64,000 bases of DNA, from contig JAFLBM010000009.1 of assembly GCA_017303455.1 (NCBI GenBank), positions 62,001-126,000 of the forward strand. The letters run 5' to 3'. The notes under the pieces were generated by a model. The model was not told where the DNA came from. It ran no database searches and saw only the letters and a list, made by a program, of their open reading frames with translations. This document shows positions 33,415 through 43,167 of the stretch, one piece after another; positions within the stretch are counted from its first letter, which is position 1, and each line of letters starts with the position of its first letter. A program made the position numbers and the translations under genes. Source of the stretch: Chitinophagales bacterium. GTDB lineage: Bacteria; Bacteroidota; Bacteroidia; Chitinophagales; Chitinophagaceae.

Positions 33415-34524
33415 ATGAAACATGTTCTTCTTTCAGTTGTACTTGCATTTACTGCAATCGTTGCTATCGCGCAAATGGATGTGCCATCTGTGGGCTTTAA
33501 CCCAAGAGCTACTATTTCCGAAGAAGTAGGGATCACCAGTATCACTATTAACTATTCCAGACCCGGAGTAAAAGGCCGTGAGGGGAAAATATGGGGAGGA
33601 GTCGTTGCACCCGGATTCGGCACATTCAATTTTCTTACTGGCAAGATGACCAGCCCCTGGCGAGCTGGCGCCAATCAGGCCACCGTTATCAGTTTTGAAC
33701 ATGATGTAAAGGTGGAAGGAAAAGATATAAAGGCAGGATCTTATGCTCTTTTTATGGCAGTGATTCCTGATAGTGCTACCATCATATTTTCCAGACAAAC
33801 GGAAGCCTGGGGAAGTTTTTATTATAAACCGGAATATGATGTGTTAAGGGTACGGGTAAAACCAGTACCACTGGATAAGTCCGTGGAATGGTTAAAGTAC
33901 GAAGTTATCGGGCATGAAGAAAAAAGCTGCGTAATTGCGATGCAATGGGAGAAATTATCTGTTCCATTTAAAGTGGAAGTGGATGTTGACAATATTGTTG
34001 TTGCAAGACTCAGAGAGGAGTTGACTGGAGCAAAGGGTTTTCTCAGTGCCAACAACCTACAGGCCTCCGCCTACTGCTTCGACAGGGGTATTAATATGGA
34101 GGAGGCGCTGAACTGGGCCCAAAGGGCGGTTACCGGCCGTCCGTTTGCACAATCGGGGTTTGACAGTTATCAAAACCTGGCATATGGATATGGAAAATTA
34201 AACCGGGTGCCACAGGCTGACTCGGTGATGGATGAAGGACTGTCCATAGCAAATATCAACCAGTATTTGGGCTATAGCAGGGCGCTAATTGCAGAAAAGC
34301 GTAGTGACCGGGCCATCAAAGTAATGCTGGGTGCAAAGACAAAATTTGGTGATGTATATCCCGTAAACAATGGGCTGTCCTACGCTTATTCAGCAAAGGG
34401 AGATTTTACAAAGGCGTTGGAATTTGCGAGTAAAGCATTGGCCCAGGCAAGTTCAGTCCAGGCGAAGGGGGCAGTGGTTGCGAATATTGAGAAACTGAAG
34501 GCAGGAAGGGATATCAATCAGTAA
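33415..34524 (+). CDS. DUF2911 protein with TPR-like C-terminus
   Basis: 369 residues. Signal peptide (to AIAQ, about 20), then DUF2911 (about 25-190: ITSITINYSRPGVKGR, WRAGANQATVISFEHDV, AGSYALFMAV), then a helical TPR-like half (about 200-365). DUF2911 is a periplasmic Bacteroidota family of unknown function. A single-domain paralogue lies in the copper cluster at 60,260. It follows the receptor gene by 45 bases and may be cotranscribed. Confidence 0.88.
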   Translation: MKHVLLSVVLAFTAIVAIAQMDVPSVGFNPRATISEEVGITSITINYSRPGVKGREGKIWGGVVAPGFGTFNFLTGKMTSPWRAGANQATVISFEHDVKVEGKDIKAGSYALFMAVIPDSATIIFSRQTEAWGSFYYKPEYDVLRVRVKPVPLDKSVEWLKYEVIGHEEKSCVIAMQWEKLSVPFKVEVDVDNIVVARLREELTGAKGFLSANNLQASAYCFDRGINMEEALNWAQRAVTGRPFAQSGFDSYQNLAYGYGKLNRVPQADSVMDEGLSIANINQYLGYSRALIAEKRSDRAIKVMLGAKTKFGDVYPVNNGLSYAYSAKGDFTKALEFASKALAQASSVQAKGAVVANIEKLKAGRDINQ

Positions 34525-34620
34525 TGCTGGCGATGGAAATTGAAAAGTGAAGTAAGATGTGTGAACCTCCCTTAACAGAGAATAAAGCAGATTTTTCGGC
34601 TAACAATAAACTACACGATC

Positions 34621-35178
34621 ATGAGAAAAATTATTGCCTTTTTTGCTTTTATGGTTCCTGTTCTCATTCAGGCTCAGGATACGAATTTAAAAAAGGATTA
34701 TAAGCCTAAAACAGCGATAGCAGTGATTGGAGGAATTCAGTCCAATCATAATCTGAATCTTTCAGCGCCGGTATATGGGTTTGAAATCTCCATGGAATGT
34801 CCACTTATTCATACTCAAAAAAGCCGCATCAGGCAACAATTCAGCTTTGTGCGACAGGAGGACAAGATCTATAAATCAATGGCGGCTGAAATTCATCCAC
34901 AATACAAGATAATTAACGGGCATTTACTTGAACTGGGTGTGGGACCAAGTGTTGGTGTATTATTTTCAGGTTCAATGGAAGACAGGAAAGCTCTCTTTAG
35001 TTATGGACTTGGGGCAAGTTTTGCATTGCAATTCAGGAAATTCAGTATTGGACTGGAGAGCCGCTATGCGTTAACAAAGAAAGTATCTTTTATGGATATC
35101 AATAAGGAGTCCACACGATATGTAAACCTGAATAACCTGAGAAGCATCCTGAAAATAGGTTACAAATTGTATAAATAG
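34621..35178 (+). CDS. probable outer-membrane beta-barrel protein
   Basis: 185 residues with a signal peptide (FFAFMVPVLIQAQ) and alternating amphipathic strands with repeated Gly/Ser/Tyr (PSVGVLFSGS, LGASFALQFRKFSIGLESRYAL), ending in an aromatic barrel-like segment (KIGYKLYK). This resembles small outer-membrane barrel proteins of Bacteroidota. No function is recognised. The ATG is at 34621. Confidence 0.65.
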   Translation: MRKIIAFFAFMVPVLIQAQDTNLKKDYKPKTAIAVIGGIQSNHNLNLSAPVYGFEISMECPLIHTQKSRIRQQFSFVRQEDKIYKSMAAEIHPQYKIINGHLLELGVGPSVGVLFSGSMEDRKALFSYGLGASFALQFRKFSIGLESRYALTKKVSFMDINKESTRYVNLNNLRSILKIGYKLYK

Positions 35179-35210
35179 AATCAGTACAAAGTCACATTTA
35201 ATTAGTCATC

Positions 35211-35936
35211 GTGGAAAAGAATATAGTTTCTCTAAGAAGAACAGCAAGGCTGGCCGGGTTATTATATCTAATCTGGGTTATAACCGGTCTTTACGGCTTA
35301 ATGTATGTTCCATCACAAACAATGGTAAAGAATGATACTGCAGCTACTGCCAATAAGATTCTTGACAACGAGTTGCTATTTCGCAGCGGTATCATCAATG
35401 ACCTCATCAGTATAACCATTGGTATTTTTTTGATTATGGCTCTTTACCGGTTATTGAAAGGGGTAAATGAGTATCAGGCCAAACTTATGTTTGCCTTGTT
35501 GTTCGTAACATTTCCGGTCGCTTTTATTATGGATGCTTTCAATATTGCCTCCCTGATGATTTTAAAGGGAGATGTACTGAAAACCCTTGAACTTAGTCAG
35601 CGTCAGGACCTGGCAATGTTTTTCTTTAAATTAAGTAACTATGGGTCGATAACCCTGGAATTGTTCTGGGGGCTCTGGTTGATCCCATTTGGTCAATTGG
35701 TTTATAAATCAGGCTTTATTCCCCGCATTTTGGGGGTATTCCTGGTTGTTAATGGTATCACTTACATGATACATTGTTTTACATCACTGCTGTTTCCCGA
35801 CTACCAGGATCTTGTCCGACAAATTGCTACACCTTTTTGGGTCTTAGGGGAGATTACAATAACGTTATGGCTTTTAATTAAAGGAGTAAAGAATATTCCG
35901 GGGAGTAAGACAAGCGAAACATTTCACGATGCATGA
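35211..35936 (+). CDS. DUF4386 membrane protein
   Basis: 241 residues starting at GTG 35211. Six hydrophobic helices and the DUF4386 pattern: RTARLAGLLYLIWVITG at the N-terminus, PFGQLVYKSGFIPRILGVFLVVNG near 160-185, and LWLLIKGVK at the end. The function of this family is unknown. A paralogue lies at 38,614. Confidence 0.88.
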   Translation: MEKNIVSLRRTARLAGLLYLIWVITGLYGLMYVPSQTMVKNDTAATANKILDNELLFRSGIINDLISITIGIFLIMALYRLLKGVNEYQAKLMFALLFVTFPVAFIMDAFNIASLMILKGDVLKTLELSQRQDLAMFFFKLSNYGSITLELFWGLWLIPFGQLVYKSGFIPRILGVFLVVNGITYMIHCFTSLLFPDYQDLVRQIATPFWVLGEITITLWLLIKGVKNIPGSKTSETFHDA

Positions 35937-35999
35937 ACCTGACCGGAGGAATAGCGGCTTAAGGTAGGATATGCACCGTCAAGGAGGTGTAAGTATAAG

Positions 36000-36031
36000 A
36001 TAAGACTTAGCTTCAGCTATTAAGCATTTTT
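36000..36031 (+). pseudogene. relic of the C-terminus of a DUF3108-like gene
   Basis: The frame ending at about 36031 reads YKIRLSFSY-stop and aligns at the DNA level with the last codons (YKIKLGFSY-stop) of the gene at 43168-43947, with few differences over about 38 bases. It directly precedes a copy of the small membrane gene, just as the intact gene precedes the other copy. It is therefore the trace of a segmental duplication. Confidence 0.5.
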
Positions 36032-36064
36032 TAGAATCATGAATAGTTGAGAAATATCAGAGGT

Positions 36065-36232
36065 ATGAAAAAAATACAACTAGGTACCAATTTTGCCATA
36101 TATCTGCTTTTTTTTGGTGTTGCAATGGTGGAAGCTTTTCAATCCAGAAACTGGCTAAAGTGTGTTTTCTGGTTGGCAATAGGAATTGTTTTCTTTATTG
36201 CAGATAACCTCAGAAAGGATATTAATAAATAA
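36065..36232 (+). CDS. small two-helix membrane protein, copy A
   Basis: 55 residues from ATG 36065 (or 61 from 36047). Two hydrophobic segments, FAIYLLFFGVAMVEAF and CVFWLAIGIVFFIADNL, flank a conserved QSRNWLK turn. It is about 75% identical to copy B at 43990-44157. No family name is known to me. Both copies follow the same type of upstream sequence, so they were duplicated as a unit. Confidence 0.75.
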   Translation: MKKIQLGTNFAIYLLFFGVAMVEAFQSRNWLKCVFWLAIGIVFFIADNLRKDINK

Positions 36233-36660
36233 TGCAGGATTCGTAGTAAATGATTTAAACGAATGAAAGCTGTAGTTTGCTATAATACTATTGACTTTTC
36301 AAGCCCGATACACAGGAAACATTTGTCCTGAATCAGTAGACTTTCCGGAATCCAAAACCCAATTGAATGAACAGAAACCAGACGGCAGACTTTAATTTTA
36401 AAAGCAGATATCCAAGAGCACTTCAGAACCCAAAGCAAAAGGTATATGTGCCGCTTTTCATCCGTTGCAATTGATTTAAAGGCTGATAGGGTAGGTTCAG
36501 AGAAAATGGGGGTTTGGAATATCGCAACATATGCACTGTCCGTTCAAATTCAATTCTATTTATTTGATAACGGGGTGTGCTAATCATCTGTCAGCCCAGG
36601 CAACACTTGTTCCTTTTGCCACTTAGCATCTAATCCATGCCTTCCATCCAAAATAGTATT
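36233..36660. other. intergenic stretch, no gene seen
   Basis: About 430 bases with stops in all frames. No repeat, hairpin or RNA gene was recognised. Only the BlaI-type operator follows at its right edge. Confidence 0.5.
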
Positions 36661-36666
36661 TGTATC

Positions 36667-36684
36667 GTACGATTAATATCGTAC
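36667..36684 (+). promoter_or_regulatory. BlaI-type operator
   Basis: Perfect inverted repeat GTACGAT-TAAT-ATCGTAC, ending 9 bases before the ATG at 36694 of a BlaI-family repressor. It sits where autorepression is expected, close to a TACCTTGG that resembles a -7 element. Confidence 0.65.
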
Positions 36685-36693
36685 CTTGGATTT

Positions 36694-37089
36694 ATGGCAA
36701 AGAAACCCAGTCAAAAACTCAGCATGGAACCCACAAAGGCGGAGTTGGAAATTTTACAAGTGTTATGGAGTTATGGCCCTTCAACAGTCCGTCTTGTACA
36801 CGAAGAATTAAGTAAGCAAAAGGAAGTTGTTTATACCTCCATACTAAAGCAAATGCAGTTGATGGTGGAAAAAGGTTTATTAAATCGGGATGAATCTGCC
36901 ATGAAACATGTGTATGGCGCTGCCGACAAGGAAGAAAGTGTGAAAGAGCATTTTCTGCAGAAATTCATTGATTCTTTTTACAACGGCTCGCCTGGCAAAC
37001 TCGTAATGCAATTACTGGGTAACCGTAAGACCTCTAAGCAGGATATCGAGAATGTACGTCAGCTATTAAAGAAGTTGGAAGAAAAATAA
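36694..37089 (+). CDS. BlaI/MecI-family transcriptional repressor
   Basis: 131 residues from ATG 36694; a longer frame from 36637 would run through the operator, so the shorter start is preferred. Winged helix with TKAELEILQVLWSYGPSTVRLVHEEL and VYTSILKQMQLMVEKGLLNR, typical of BlaI, then a dimerisation helix. It pairs with the M56 peptidase gene 14 bases downstream; in such pairs the peptidase inactivates the repressor on a signal. Confidence 0.92.
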   Translation: MAKKPSQKLSMEPTKAELEILQVLWSYGPSTVRLVHEELSKQKEVVYTSILKQMQLMVEKGLLNRDESAMKHVYGAADKEESVKEHFLQKFIDSFYNGSPGKLVMQLLGNRKTSKQDIENVRQLLKKLEEK

Positions 37090-37103
37090 CTAAAACGCTT
37101 GTT

Positions 37104-38492
37104 ATGAATACCGATTTTTTAAACGAGATTATCAGGGTCGCCTGCCTGTCTTTTTTTCATTCAATATGGCAGGGATTAGTTTTGACGCTTGTGATGGCTC
37201 TTTTATTACGGGTTACAGAAAAATGGGGACCAGTATTCCGGTACAGATTGCTTGGGATGGGCTATATTTTATTTGTGGGGAGTTTTATCTGGACATTCTT
37301 TGTTCAGTACCACCAGGTTTCATTTCTCGTACAGGAGGATGGCTTTACAGCAGTAGGGACTATTGCATCACAGCAGTCTGAAAGACCCGGTGCATTGTCG
37401 AACATTATTTCCTGGCTGGAAGAAAACGCATTTTTGCTTATGGGTTTCTGGCTACTTGTGTTCATATTGAAATCTCTGCTAATGATTCGATCCCTGGTAT
37501 CAATACATTATTTAAGAAATAAGGATCTTTTTGATATTCCCGATGAGTGGAGAAACAGATGGGACTTAATTCTATCCCGGTTGAATTTCACACGCATTCC
37601 CGGTCTTTATCAGTCAGGCAAGATTCATCAACCGATGGTTATTGGCTGGATCAAGCCGGTTATCTTTGTCCCGGTTGGCTTTTTTGCAAGACTTAGTCCC
37701 CGGGAGGCAGAGGCTATCCTTTTACACGAACTGGCCCATATTAAACGATACGATTATTTTGTCAACCTGCTACAGGTGGTGATTGGAAACCTGTTCTTTT
37801 TTAATCCATTTATTTACTGGCTTTCACTGATGACCCGAAAAGAAAGGGAATTCTGCAGTGACCAATGGGCGGCTGAAAGACTTCAGGATAAGACAATTCT
37901 GATTAAGGCATTATTGTCTTTTGAGGTCCAGTCGTATAACCGGTATACAATGGCATTTAACAGTGGATCTTATCCATTAACGCAAAGGGCAGAACGTCTT
38001 CTACAAGATACCAGGAGACCAATATCAGTTACGGCTGGTATGTTCTTGTTCGCTTTACCGACCATGTTCTTATTTTATTGTTTAACTCAATTGCCTTTCA
38101 ATCGTCAAAAAGAAAGCAATGTATTTTCCCCAAGTTCGCCAAATATACCGGGACCTAATTCAGGCTATAACAGAAAACCAGTTGATACTAAAGCAGTTCC
38201 CTTTACTGCAAATCAGCTGGGTAAAGAAAAAGGTAGGGCTAATCAAGAAACCGGATTTTCACTATCTGGTAAGGATACGGTCCCACCCGGTGCTTCCAAG
38301 GATTGGATTGACGGGTATAATGCTGCCAAAAACCGTGGCAATATTCCGAGGGCAGCAAAATACAAAATTGAAAAATCAGTTGCGCCTCAAAAGGACAGCA
38401 CAGTTAAAATTACCCGTCGACCTGAGATTTCGGACAAAGAAAAAATATCTAGAAAGCTGAGTGAAAGCCGGCTTCTAAAAAGGTCAGGTTAA
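37104..38492 (+). CDS. M56-family BlaR1-like membrane metallopeptidase
   Basis: 462 residues. Four N-terminal membrane helices, zinc motif H208-E-x-x-H212 (LLHELAHIKRYDYF) with EREFCSDQWA supplying the third ligand, and a membrane helix near 310-330. The extracytoplasmic C-terminus (about 330-462) is short, polar and proline-rich, with no penicillin-binding sensor domain as in true BlaR1, so the signal is unknown. It forms an operon with the BlaI-type repressor. Confidence 0.9.
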   Translation: MNTDFLNEIIRVACLSFFHSIWQGLVLTLVMALLLRVTEKWGPVFRYRLLGMGYILFVGSFIWTFFVQYHQVSFLVQEDGFTAVGTIASQQSERPGALSNIISWLEENAFLLMGFWLLVFILKSLLMIRSLVSIHYLRNKDLFDIPDEWRNRWDLILSRLNFTRIPGLYQSGKIHQPMVIGWIKPVIFVPVGFFARLSPREAEAILLHELAHIKRYDYFVNLLQVVIGNLFFFNPFIYWLSLMTRKEREFCSDQWAAERLQDKTILIKALLSFEVQSYNRYTMAFNSGSYPLTQRAERLLQDTRRPISVTAGMFLFALPTMFLFYCLTQLPFNRQKESNVFSPSSPNIPGPNSGYNRKPVDTKAVPFTANQLGKEKGRANQETGFSLSGKDTVPPGASKDWIDGYNAAKNRGNIPRAAKYKIEKSVAPQKDSTVKITRRPEISDKEKISRKLSESRLLKRSG

Positions 38493-38613
38493 TTACCTAA
38501 TTCACTATTCATATAGGCAAAGAGCCTTTTGGTAAAACGTATTTCCTCAGAAAAGTGAAGGATTATATGTTTATGCCCAAACTGTGTGATTTAATAACTA
38601 TAAAGACCTTAAA

Positions 38614-39309
38614 ATGAACGTAACTAAGAAATTGACCAGAACCGCAGGATTTCTATACCTGATAATGATTGTAACAGGTGGATTTGCCGAAGCTTTTGTA
38701 AGAGGAGGATTAACAGTGCATGGTGATCCTGCTGCTACTGCCCGTAATATCCTGGAGTCAGAACAGATGTATCGGTTAGGATTTGTCGCAGATCTTATCT
38801 GCATTATTGCAACTACGTTCCTTTCGCTTATTTTTTATTACTTATTTAAACCGGTAAACAAGTTTCTTTCATCGATGGCACTGCTCTTTTCTATCCTTGC
38901 GAGTGCCGTGATGACGGCTAACCTGATACATCAGTTTGCGCCTTTATTGCTTTTGCATAATACAGCGTATCAACAGGCATTTAGCATTGAACAGTTACAA
39001 ACACAATCGCTGTTCTTCCTGAATTTGCAATCCCAGGGTTATAATATCAGCCTGCTTTTGTTTGCGTTTTATTTTCCAATTATCGGATGGCTCGTATATA
39101 AATCGAATTCCCTGCCAAAGGTATTAGGTGTCATCTATACCCTGGCTGGTGTAGGATATCTTGCTAACAGCCTTGCGTGGTTTCTTGCCCCCCAATTAGC
39201 CGGCCATCTTTTTCCTTATGTTTTGCTACCGGCCTTTATAGGAGAAGTATCAATGAGCCTTTGGTTAATATTTAAAGGAGTAAAAGCACCGGAAATGAGT
39301 GTTGGTTAA
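38614..39309 (+). CDS. DUF4386 membrane protein
   Basis: 231 residues, six hydrophobic helices, with the DUF4386 signatures LTRTAGFLYLIMIVTGG and YKSNSLPKVLGVIYTLAGVGY and the closing SLWLIFKGVK. Paralogue of the protein at 35,211 with recognisable similarity along its length. Function unknown. Confidence 0.88.
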   Translation: MNVTKKLTRTAGFLYLIMIVTGGFAEAFVRGGLTVHGDPAATARNILESEQMYRLGFVADLICIIATTFLSLIFYYLFKPVNKFLSSMALLFSILASAVMTANLIHQFAPLLLLHNTAYQQAFSIEQLQTQSLFFLNLQSQGYNISLLLFAFYFPIIGWLVYKSNSLPKVLGVIYTLAGVGYLANSLAWFLAPQLAGHLFPYVLLPAFIGEVSMSLWLIFKGVKAPEMSVG

Positions 39310-39369
39310 GCTACCTGAGAAAGGTGATAGTGAATCGAAGTCAGCTACGAAACTTAATTATCAAAAGAG

Positions 39370-39966
39370 ATGAAAGGTTCCAATACAGATATAATTCATC
39401 AAAATGAATTGCACTTTGAACCGTTGACAAAAAGTAACTGGCACCTGTTTGTTGAGCTTTTTGGTGATAAGGGAGCTTGTGGAAATTGTTGGTGCATGTC
39501 TTTCAGGCTTACAAAAAAGGATTTTGATGCAGGGAAAAGTAATGGCGGAAATAAGAAAGCAATGAAAGGGATCGTGTGGTCAAAAAGGCCATCTGGGGTT
39601 CTGGCAATTTATAAGGGCATTGCCATCGCCTGGTGTGCTTTTGCACCCAGGGAGGATTTTGTGAAACTTGAGAATTCCAGGGTACATAAACGAATTGACA
39701 ACAGGCAGGTTTGGTCAATTCCCTGCACATTTATTCGTAAAGAATACCGGAGGCAGGGTGTGTCAGTCCAACTCTTAAAGGGGGTCGTGAAATATGCCGG
39801 TGAAAACGGAATAAAGATAATTGAGGCTTATCCCGCCATCCCAACAAAAGAATCATTACCCGATGCTTTTGCATGGATTGGGTTGTATAAATCATTTGAA
39901 CGGGCAGGGTTTAAAATCGTTGACAATACCTCTGCAAACAGGCCCATGGTACGCTTTTATATTTGA
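39370..39966 (+). CDS. GNAT-family N-acetyltransferase
   Basis: 198 residues. An N-terminal CGNCWCMSFR segment is followed by a GNAT core with CTFIRKEYRRQGVSVQLLKGVVKYA (acetyl-CoA loop RRQGVS) and a C-terminal YKSFERAGFKIV. It belongs to a GNAT subgroup with an N-terminal Cys-Trp-Cys motif; the substrate is unknown. It ends 5 bases before the WD40 gene. Confidence 0.85.
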   Translation: MKGSNTDIIHQNELHFEPLTKSNWHLFVELFGDKGACGNCWCMSFRLTKKDFDAGKSNGGNKKAMKGIVWSKRPSGVLAIYKGIAIAWCAFAPREDFVKLENSRVHKRIDNRQVWSIPCTFIRKEYRRQGVSVQLLKGVVKYAGENGIKIIEAYPAIPTKESLPDAFAWIGLYKSFERAGFKIVDNTSANRPMVRFYI

Positions 39967-39970
39967 AACA

Positions 39971-41047
39971 ATGAAAATGAACTTAGCAATCAATAAAAAG
40001 AAACTTAGAAGATATTTAATCATAGCTCCGTTAGTAATAATTATTGGTGTTCTTGCATTTTATCAGCTATTTTATAAATCGCCGAGAGTCGATAACGGGA
40101 TCGCTAAGCTGCAAATGATATTTGATAAGCACAAACATTTTGTTACAAGCGTTCGATTTAGCCCTGATGACTCCTTACTGATTACAAGCAGCATTGACAG
40201 CACAATAAAAATATGGAAGAAAACCTCAGGTGAAATTATCCGCGAAATAAAACAACCTTCAGGTATTGCGTATATGGATCTTAGTAAAGACGGTAAATAT
40301 ATTGTTACCGGCGGCTATGATTCTATTGTTAGATTATTTACAACGAATGAAGGCGGATTGGTAAAGGAATTTAAGGGACATAATGGAACGGTATGGCATG
40401 TTGCAATCAGTAATGATAACAAGAAGATTGCAAGCGGAGGAAATGACGCAGTTGTAAATATTTGGGATGTTGAGACCGGGGATTTACTGCACAAGTTAAA
40501 AGGACATGACCGTATTGTTTGGTCAGTTAAATTCAGTCCAGATGGATTGCAAGTTGTTTCATCAAGTTTTGATTATTCTATTAAACTATGGAATGTAAGT
40601 GATGGCAGGTTAATTTGGGATAACAAGGAGCACAGGGAAACTGTAGTAGATATTGCATTTAGTCATGATGGTAAAATGCTGGCTAGTACCAGTGATGACA
40701 AAACCATCAAGATTTGGAATGTAGCAGATCAAAAGCTTATAAGAACGATGAAAGTTGCGGAGCATGTCCAGGCAGTTGCTTTCAGTCCGGATGATAAAAG
40801 AGTAATTACCGGAGGAAGAGATAAGCCCATGATTGGTGAGTTCTTACAACAAATATTTGGGGATTCGAAATTTAATCCAGGCGTTTCTTCCAGACTTTGG
40901 GATGTTGAATCGGGCAATTTACTTCAAACATTTTCTAAACATAGCAATGATGTCATGGATGTGGCCTACAGTCATGACGGTAATTGGATAGCGACTACGA
41001 GTACAGATAAAACCGTCGAACTATGGAAATTAAATGAACAAAAATAG
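39971..41047 (+). CDS. membrane-anchored WD40 repeat protein
   Basis: 358 residues from ATG 39971 (the open frame extends back into the GNAT gene). One N-terminal membrane helix (YLIIAPLVIIIGVLAFYQLF) and about seven WD40 repeats, with endings such as TIKIWK, VVNIWD, SIKLWN, TIKIWN, SRLWD and TVELWK, forming a beta-propeller. Propellers serve as protein-binding platforms; no catalytic part is visible. Confidence 0.88.
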   Translation: MKMNLAINKKKLRRYLIIAPLVIIIGVLAFYQLFYKSPRVDNGIAKLQMIFDKHKHFVTSVRFSPDDSLLITSSIDSTIKIWKKTSGEIIREIKQPSGIAYMDLSKDGKYIVTGGYDSIVRLFTTNEGGLVKEFKGHNGTVWHVAISNDNKKIASGGNDAVVNIWDVETGDLLHKLKGHDRIVWSVKFSPDGLQVVSSSFDYSIKLWNVSDGRLIWDNKEHRETVVDIAFSHDGKMLASTSDDKTIKIWNVADQKLIRTMKVAEHVQAVAFSPDDKRVITGGRDKPMIGEFLQQIFGDSKFNPGVSSRLWDVESGNLLQTFSKHSNDVMDVAYSHDGNWIATTSTDKTVELWKLNEQK

Positions 41048-41113
41048 CTAAGTGCATTAAAATTTACCTCAATTAGTTAAAGCGACCTATTACATATTTT
41101 AAAACCAAATATT

Positions 41114-42259
41114 ATGAAACTTTCAATTTTCTTGCTGTTGATTCCCTTTTGGACATTTGGCCAGTCAGGTCTTGAAATTATAATGGCCAGCAATGAGAGG
41201 ATAAAAAACCTTAAAACTATCAGTTATAATATCTACGACGAGAATACAATTGAAAAGGTGACGGCAGATGTAACGATTCAAAGAGGAGAAGATATCCCGG
41301 TTTTAGAGGCGAAAGTAAAGGTTAATGGCATTGTAATGAGTAATGCAGGGAGTAAGCAAATCAGTTTCAGCTTTAATGGACAAAGTTTTGATTTTATTGA
41401 TGTAAAGACAAGCCAGATGACAAGGCTAGACAGCATCAGTTATAATAAGTTGGGCAGGACAGGACTGATGCAGTATACCTTATTGGCTTTGGCTCCTTAT
41501 CGTCAAAAGGAGCCTTTTGAAATATTATTAAAACAACTCACAAAAGCAGAAAAACTGCAAGATACCCTGATCTATAATGTTCCCTGTTTTGCTATCAGGA
41601 TCACAATGGAGGTTAATAGTGAGGCCATGGGAAAACAAACAATCGAATCAACCTGGTATATCGATAAGGAGAAATTCCTTATTTGTGGAAAAAAGTCAAA
41701 AACTAACCAACAGTTCCTCAAAATCAGATCAACAAATGAAGAATATACTAACGACTATTTCAGCCTTGCTGCCGTATCAGAAGTGAGGAAAATTACGGGG
41801 TTAGAACCTATAGGCGAAGGCTTACTCAAAGTCGGTTCAAAAGCTCCTGATTGGTCATTACCCTCTTCAGAGAATAAAGCACTAAGTCTAAGTGATTTTA
41901 AGGGCAAAGTAATACTATTGGATTTTTGGGGCACCTGGTGTATGCCGTGCTTAAAAGCAATGCCTGAGATCCAGGGAATCTCAGATCTGTTCAAAAATGA
42001 GCAGGTTGTTGTTATGGGTGTCTCGGTGGAAACGGAAAAAAATGCAGATCCAGTCGGTTATATGAAACGAAAGGGGTACACCTATACAACACTGACTGAC
42101 GGGGCCAGGATCACAAAGGATTATAAAGTTGCAGAATTCCCAAGTATTTACCTGATCGATAAAGATGGGATAGTTATTCATGCCGAACACGGAGGAAACA
42201 GGGAGAATTTTAAAGAAGATATGATTGACAGGATTAAAAAAGCAATTAATAAATTATAA
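41114..42259 (+). CDS. TlpA-like thioredoxin-fold protein
   Basis: 381 residues. Signal peptide (to FGQ, about 17), a beta-rich N-terminal domain (about 20-230) related to DUF-type domains found before thioredoxins in Bacteroidota, then an AhpC/TSA-thioredoxin domain with LLDFWGTWCMPCLKAMPEI (active site CMPC near residue 280) and a closing VAEFPSIYLIDKDG. It is a periplasmic thiol-disulfide protein. The N-terminal domain has a decayed paralogue at 48,493-49,145. Confidence 0.88.
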   Translation: MKLSIFLLLIPFWTFGQSGLEIIMASNERIKNLKTISYNIYDENTIEKVTADVTIQRGEDIPVLEAKVKVNGIVMSNAGSKQISFSFNGQSFDFIDVKTSQMTRLDSISYNKLGRTGLMQYTLLALAPYRQKEPFEILLKQLTKAEKLQDTLIYNVPCFAIRITMEVNSEAMGKQTIESTWYIDKEKFLICGKKSKTNQQFLKIRSTNEEYTNDYFSLAAVSEVRKITGLEPIGEGLLKVGSKAPDWSLPSSENKALSLSDFKGKVILLDFWGTWCMPCLKAMPEIQGISDLFKNEQVVVMGVSVETEKNADPVGYMKRKGYTYTTLTDGARITKDYKVAEFPSIYLIDKDGIVIHAEHGGNRENFKEDMIDRIKKAINKL

Positions 42260-42411
42260 ATGAAATGTTGTATGAAAGGAGGGTGTTTTTGCAATGAATG
42301 GATTACGAGGAAGCCAACGGCTTAAAAGCTTAAATATAATATCACGTTTAAATATATCAGTGTGAAACGGTTACTATTTTAGTGAACTAACTCATCGGAA
42401 ACATCTACAAC

Positions 42412-42930
42412 ATGGTAGTATTTAGAAAAGCTGAAGAAGGAGATTGGCCAGTAATCAGGCAAATAGCTTATGAGACCTGGCCGGATACATTTGGACATAT
42501 CATATCTGCTGATCAGTTGGACTATATGCTTGACCTGATTTACAGCGAGAAGTCCATCCGGAATCAAATATCCGAAAAAGGACACCATTTTATTTTAGCC
42601 AAATTAGGAGATGATCCTATTGGTTTTGTCTCTTATGAAAAGCATTATAATTCGGAGCCGCAATTAATGATTCATAAGTTTTACCTGCTTCCCGTGTTCC
42701 AGGGTTTGGGGATAGGAAGAAAGATACTCGATTTACTTTCCAAAATTGGAATAGAATGCAACGATTGCCAACTGCGCCTTAAAGTCTATCACAAGAACGA
42801 TAAGGCAATAGGGTTCTATGAAAAATATGGGTTTAAAAATATTGGAACAGAGACGACTGACATCGGAAATAGTTACAGCATTCTGGATCATGTAATGGTG
42901 AAACCGTTATTGTCAGATGGTACGAATTAA
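42412..42930 (+). CDS. GNAT-family N-acetyltransferase
   Basis: 172 residues with a complete GNAT fold: acetyl-CoA loop FQGLGIGRKILDLL near residues 99-112, then LRLKVYHKNDKAIGFYEKYGFKNIG. It is of the single-domain, small-molecule type; the substrate is unknown. It stands alone with spacers on both sides. Confidence 0.9.
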   Translation: MVVFRKAEEGDWPVIRQIAYETWPDTFGHIISADQLDYMLDLIYSEKSIRNQISEKGHHFILAKLGDDPIGFVSYEKHYNSEPQLMIHKFYLLPVFQGLGIGRKILDLLSKIGIECNDCQLRLKVYHKNDKAIGFYEKYGFKNIGTETTDIGNSYSILDHVMVKPLLSDGTN

Positions 42931-43167
42931 TATCTGTCAAGAGTACAGTTAGAAGGGGCAGAAATAAGGAATGTAACATTTAGCATGTACTATTAAGTGT
43001 CATGATTTATGTATAAAACATTCTTCTCTAAAAATGAACATATGACACAATCCGCTAGCTCACAGACACAGCAGAAGCCAAAAAGGCAATCTTGTTTTAG
43101 CCATGCGTTCTTGTAATAGAATGCTCTTATTTAGAAATTAAAGTCACGATAAACGAAAAATAAGTAT

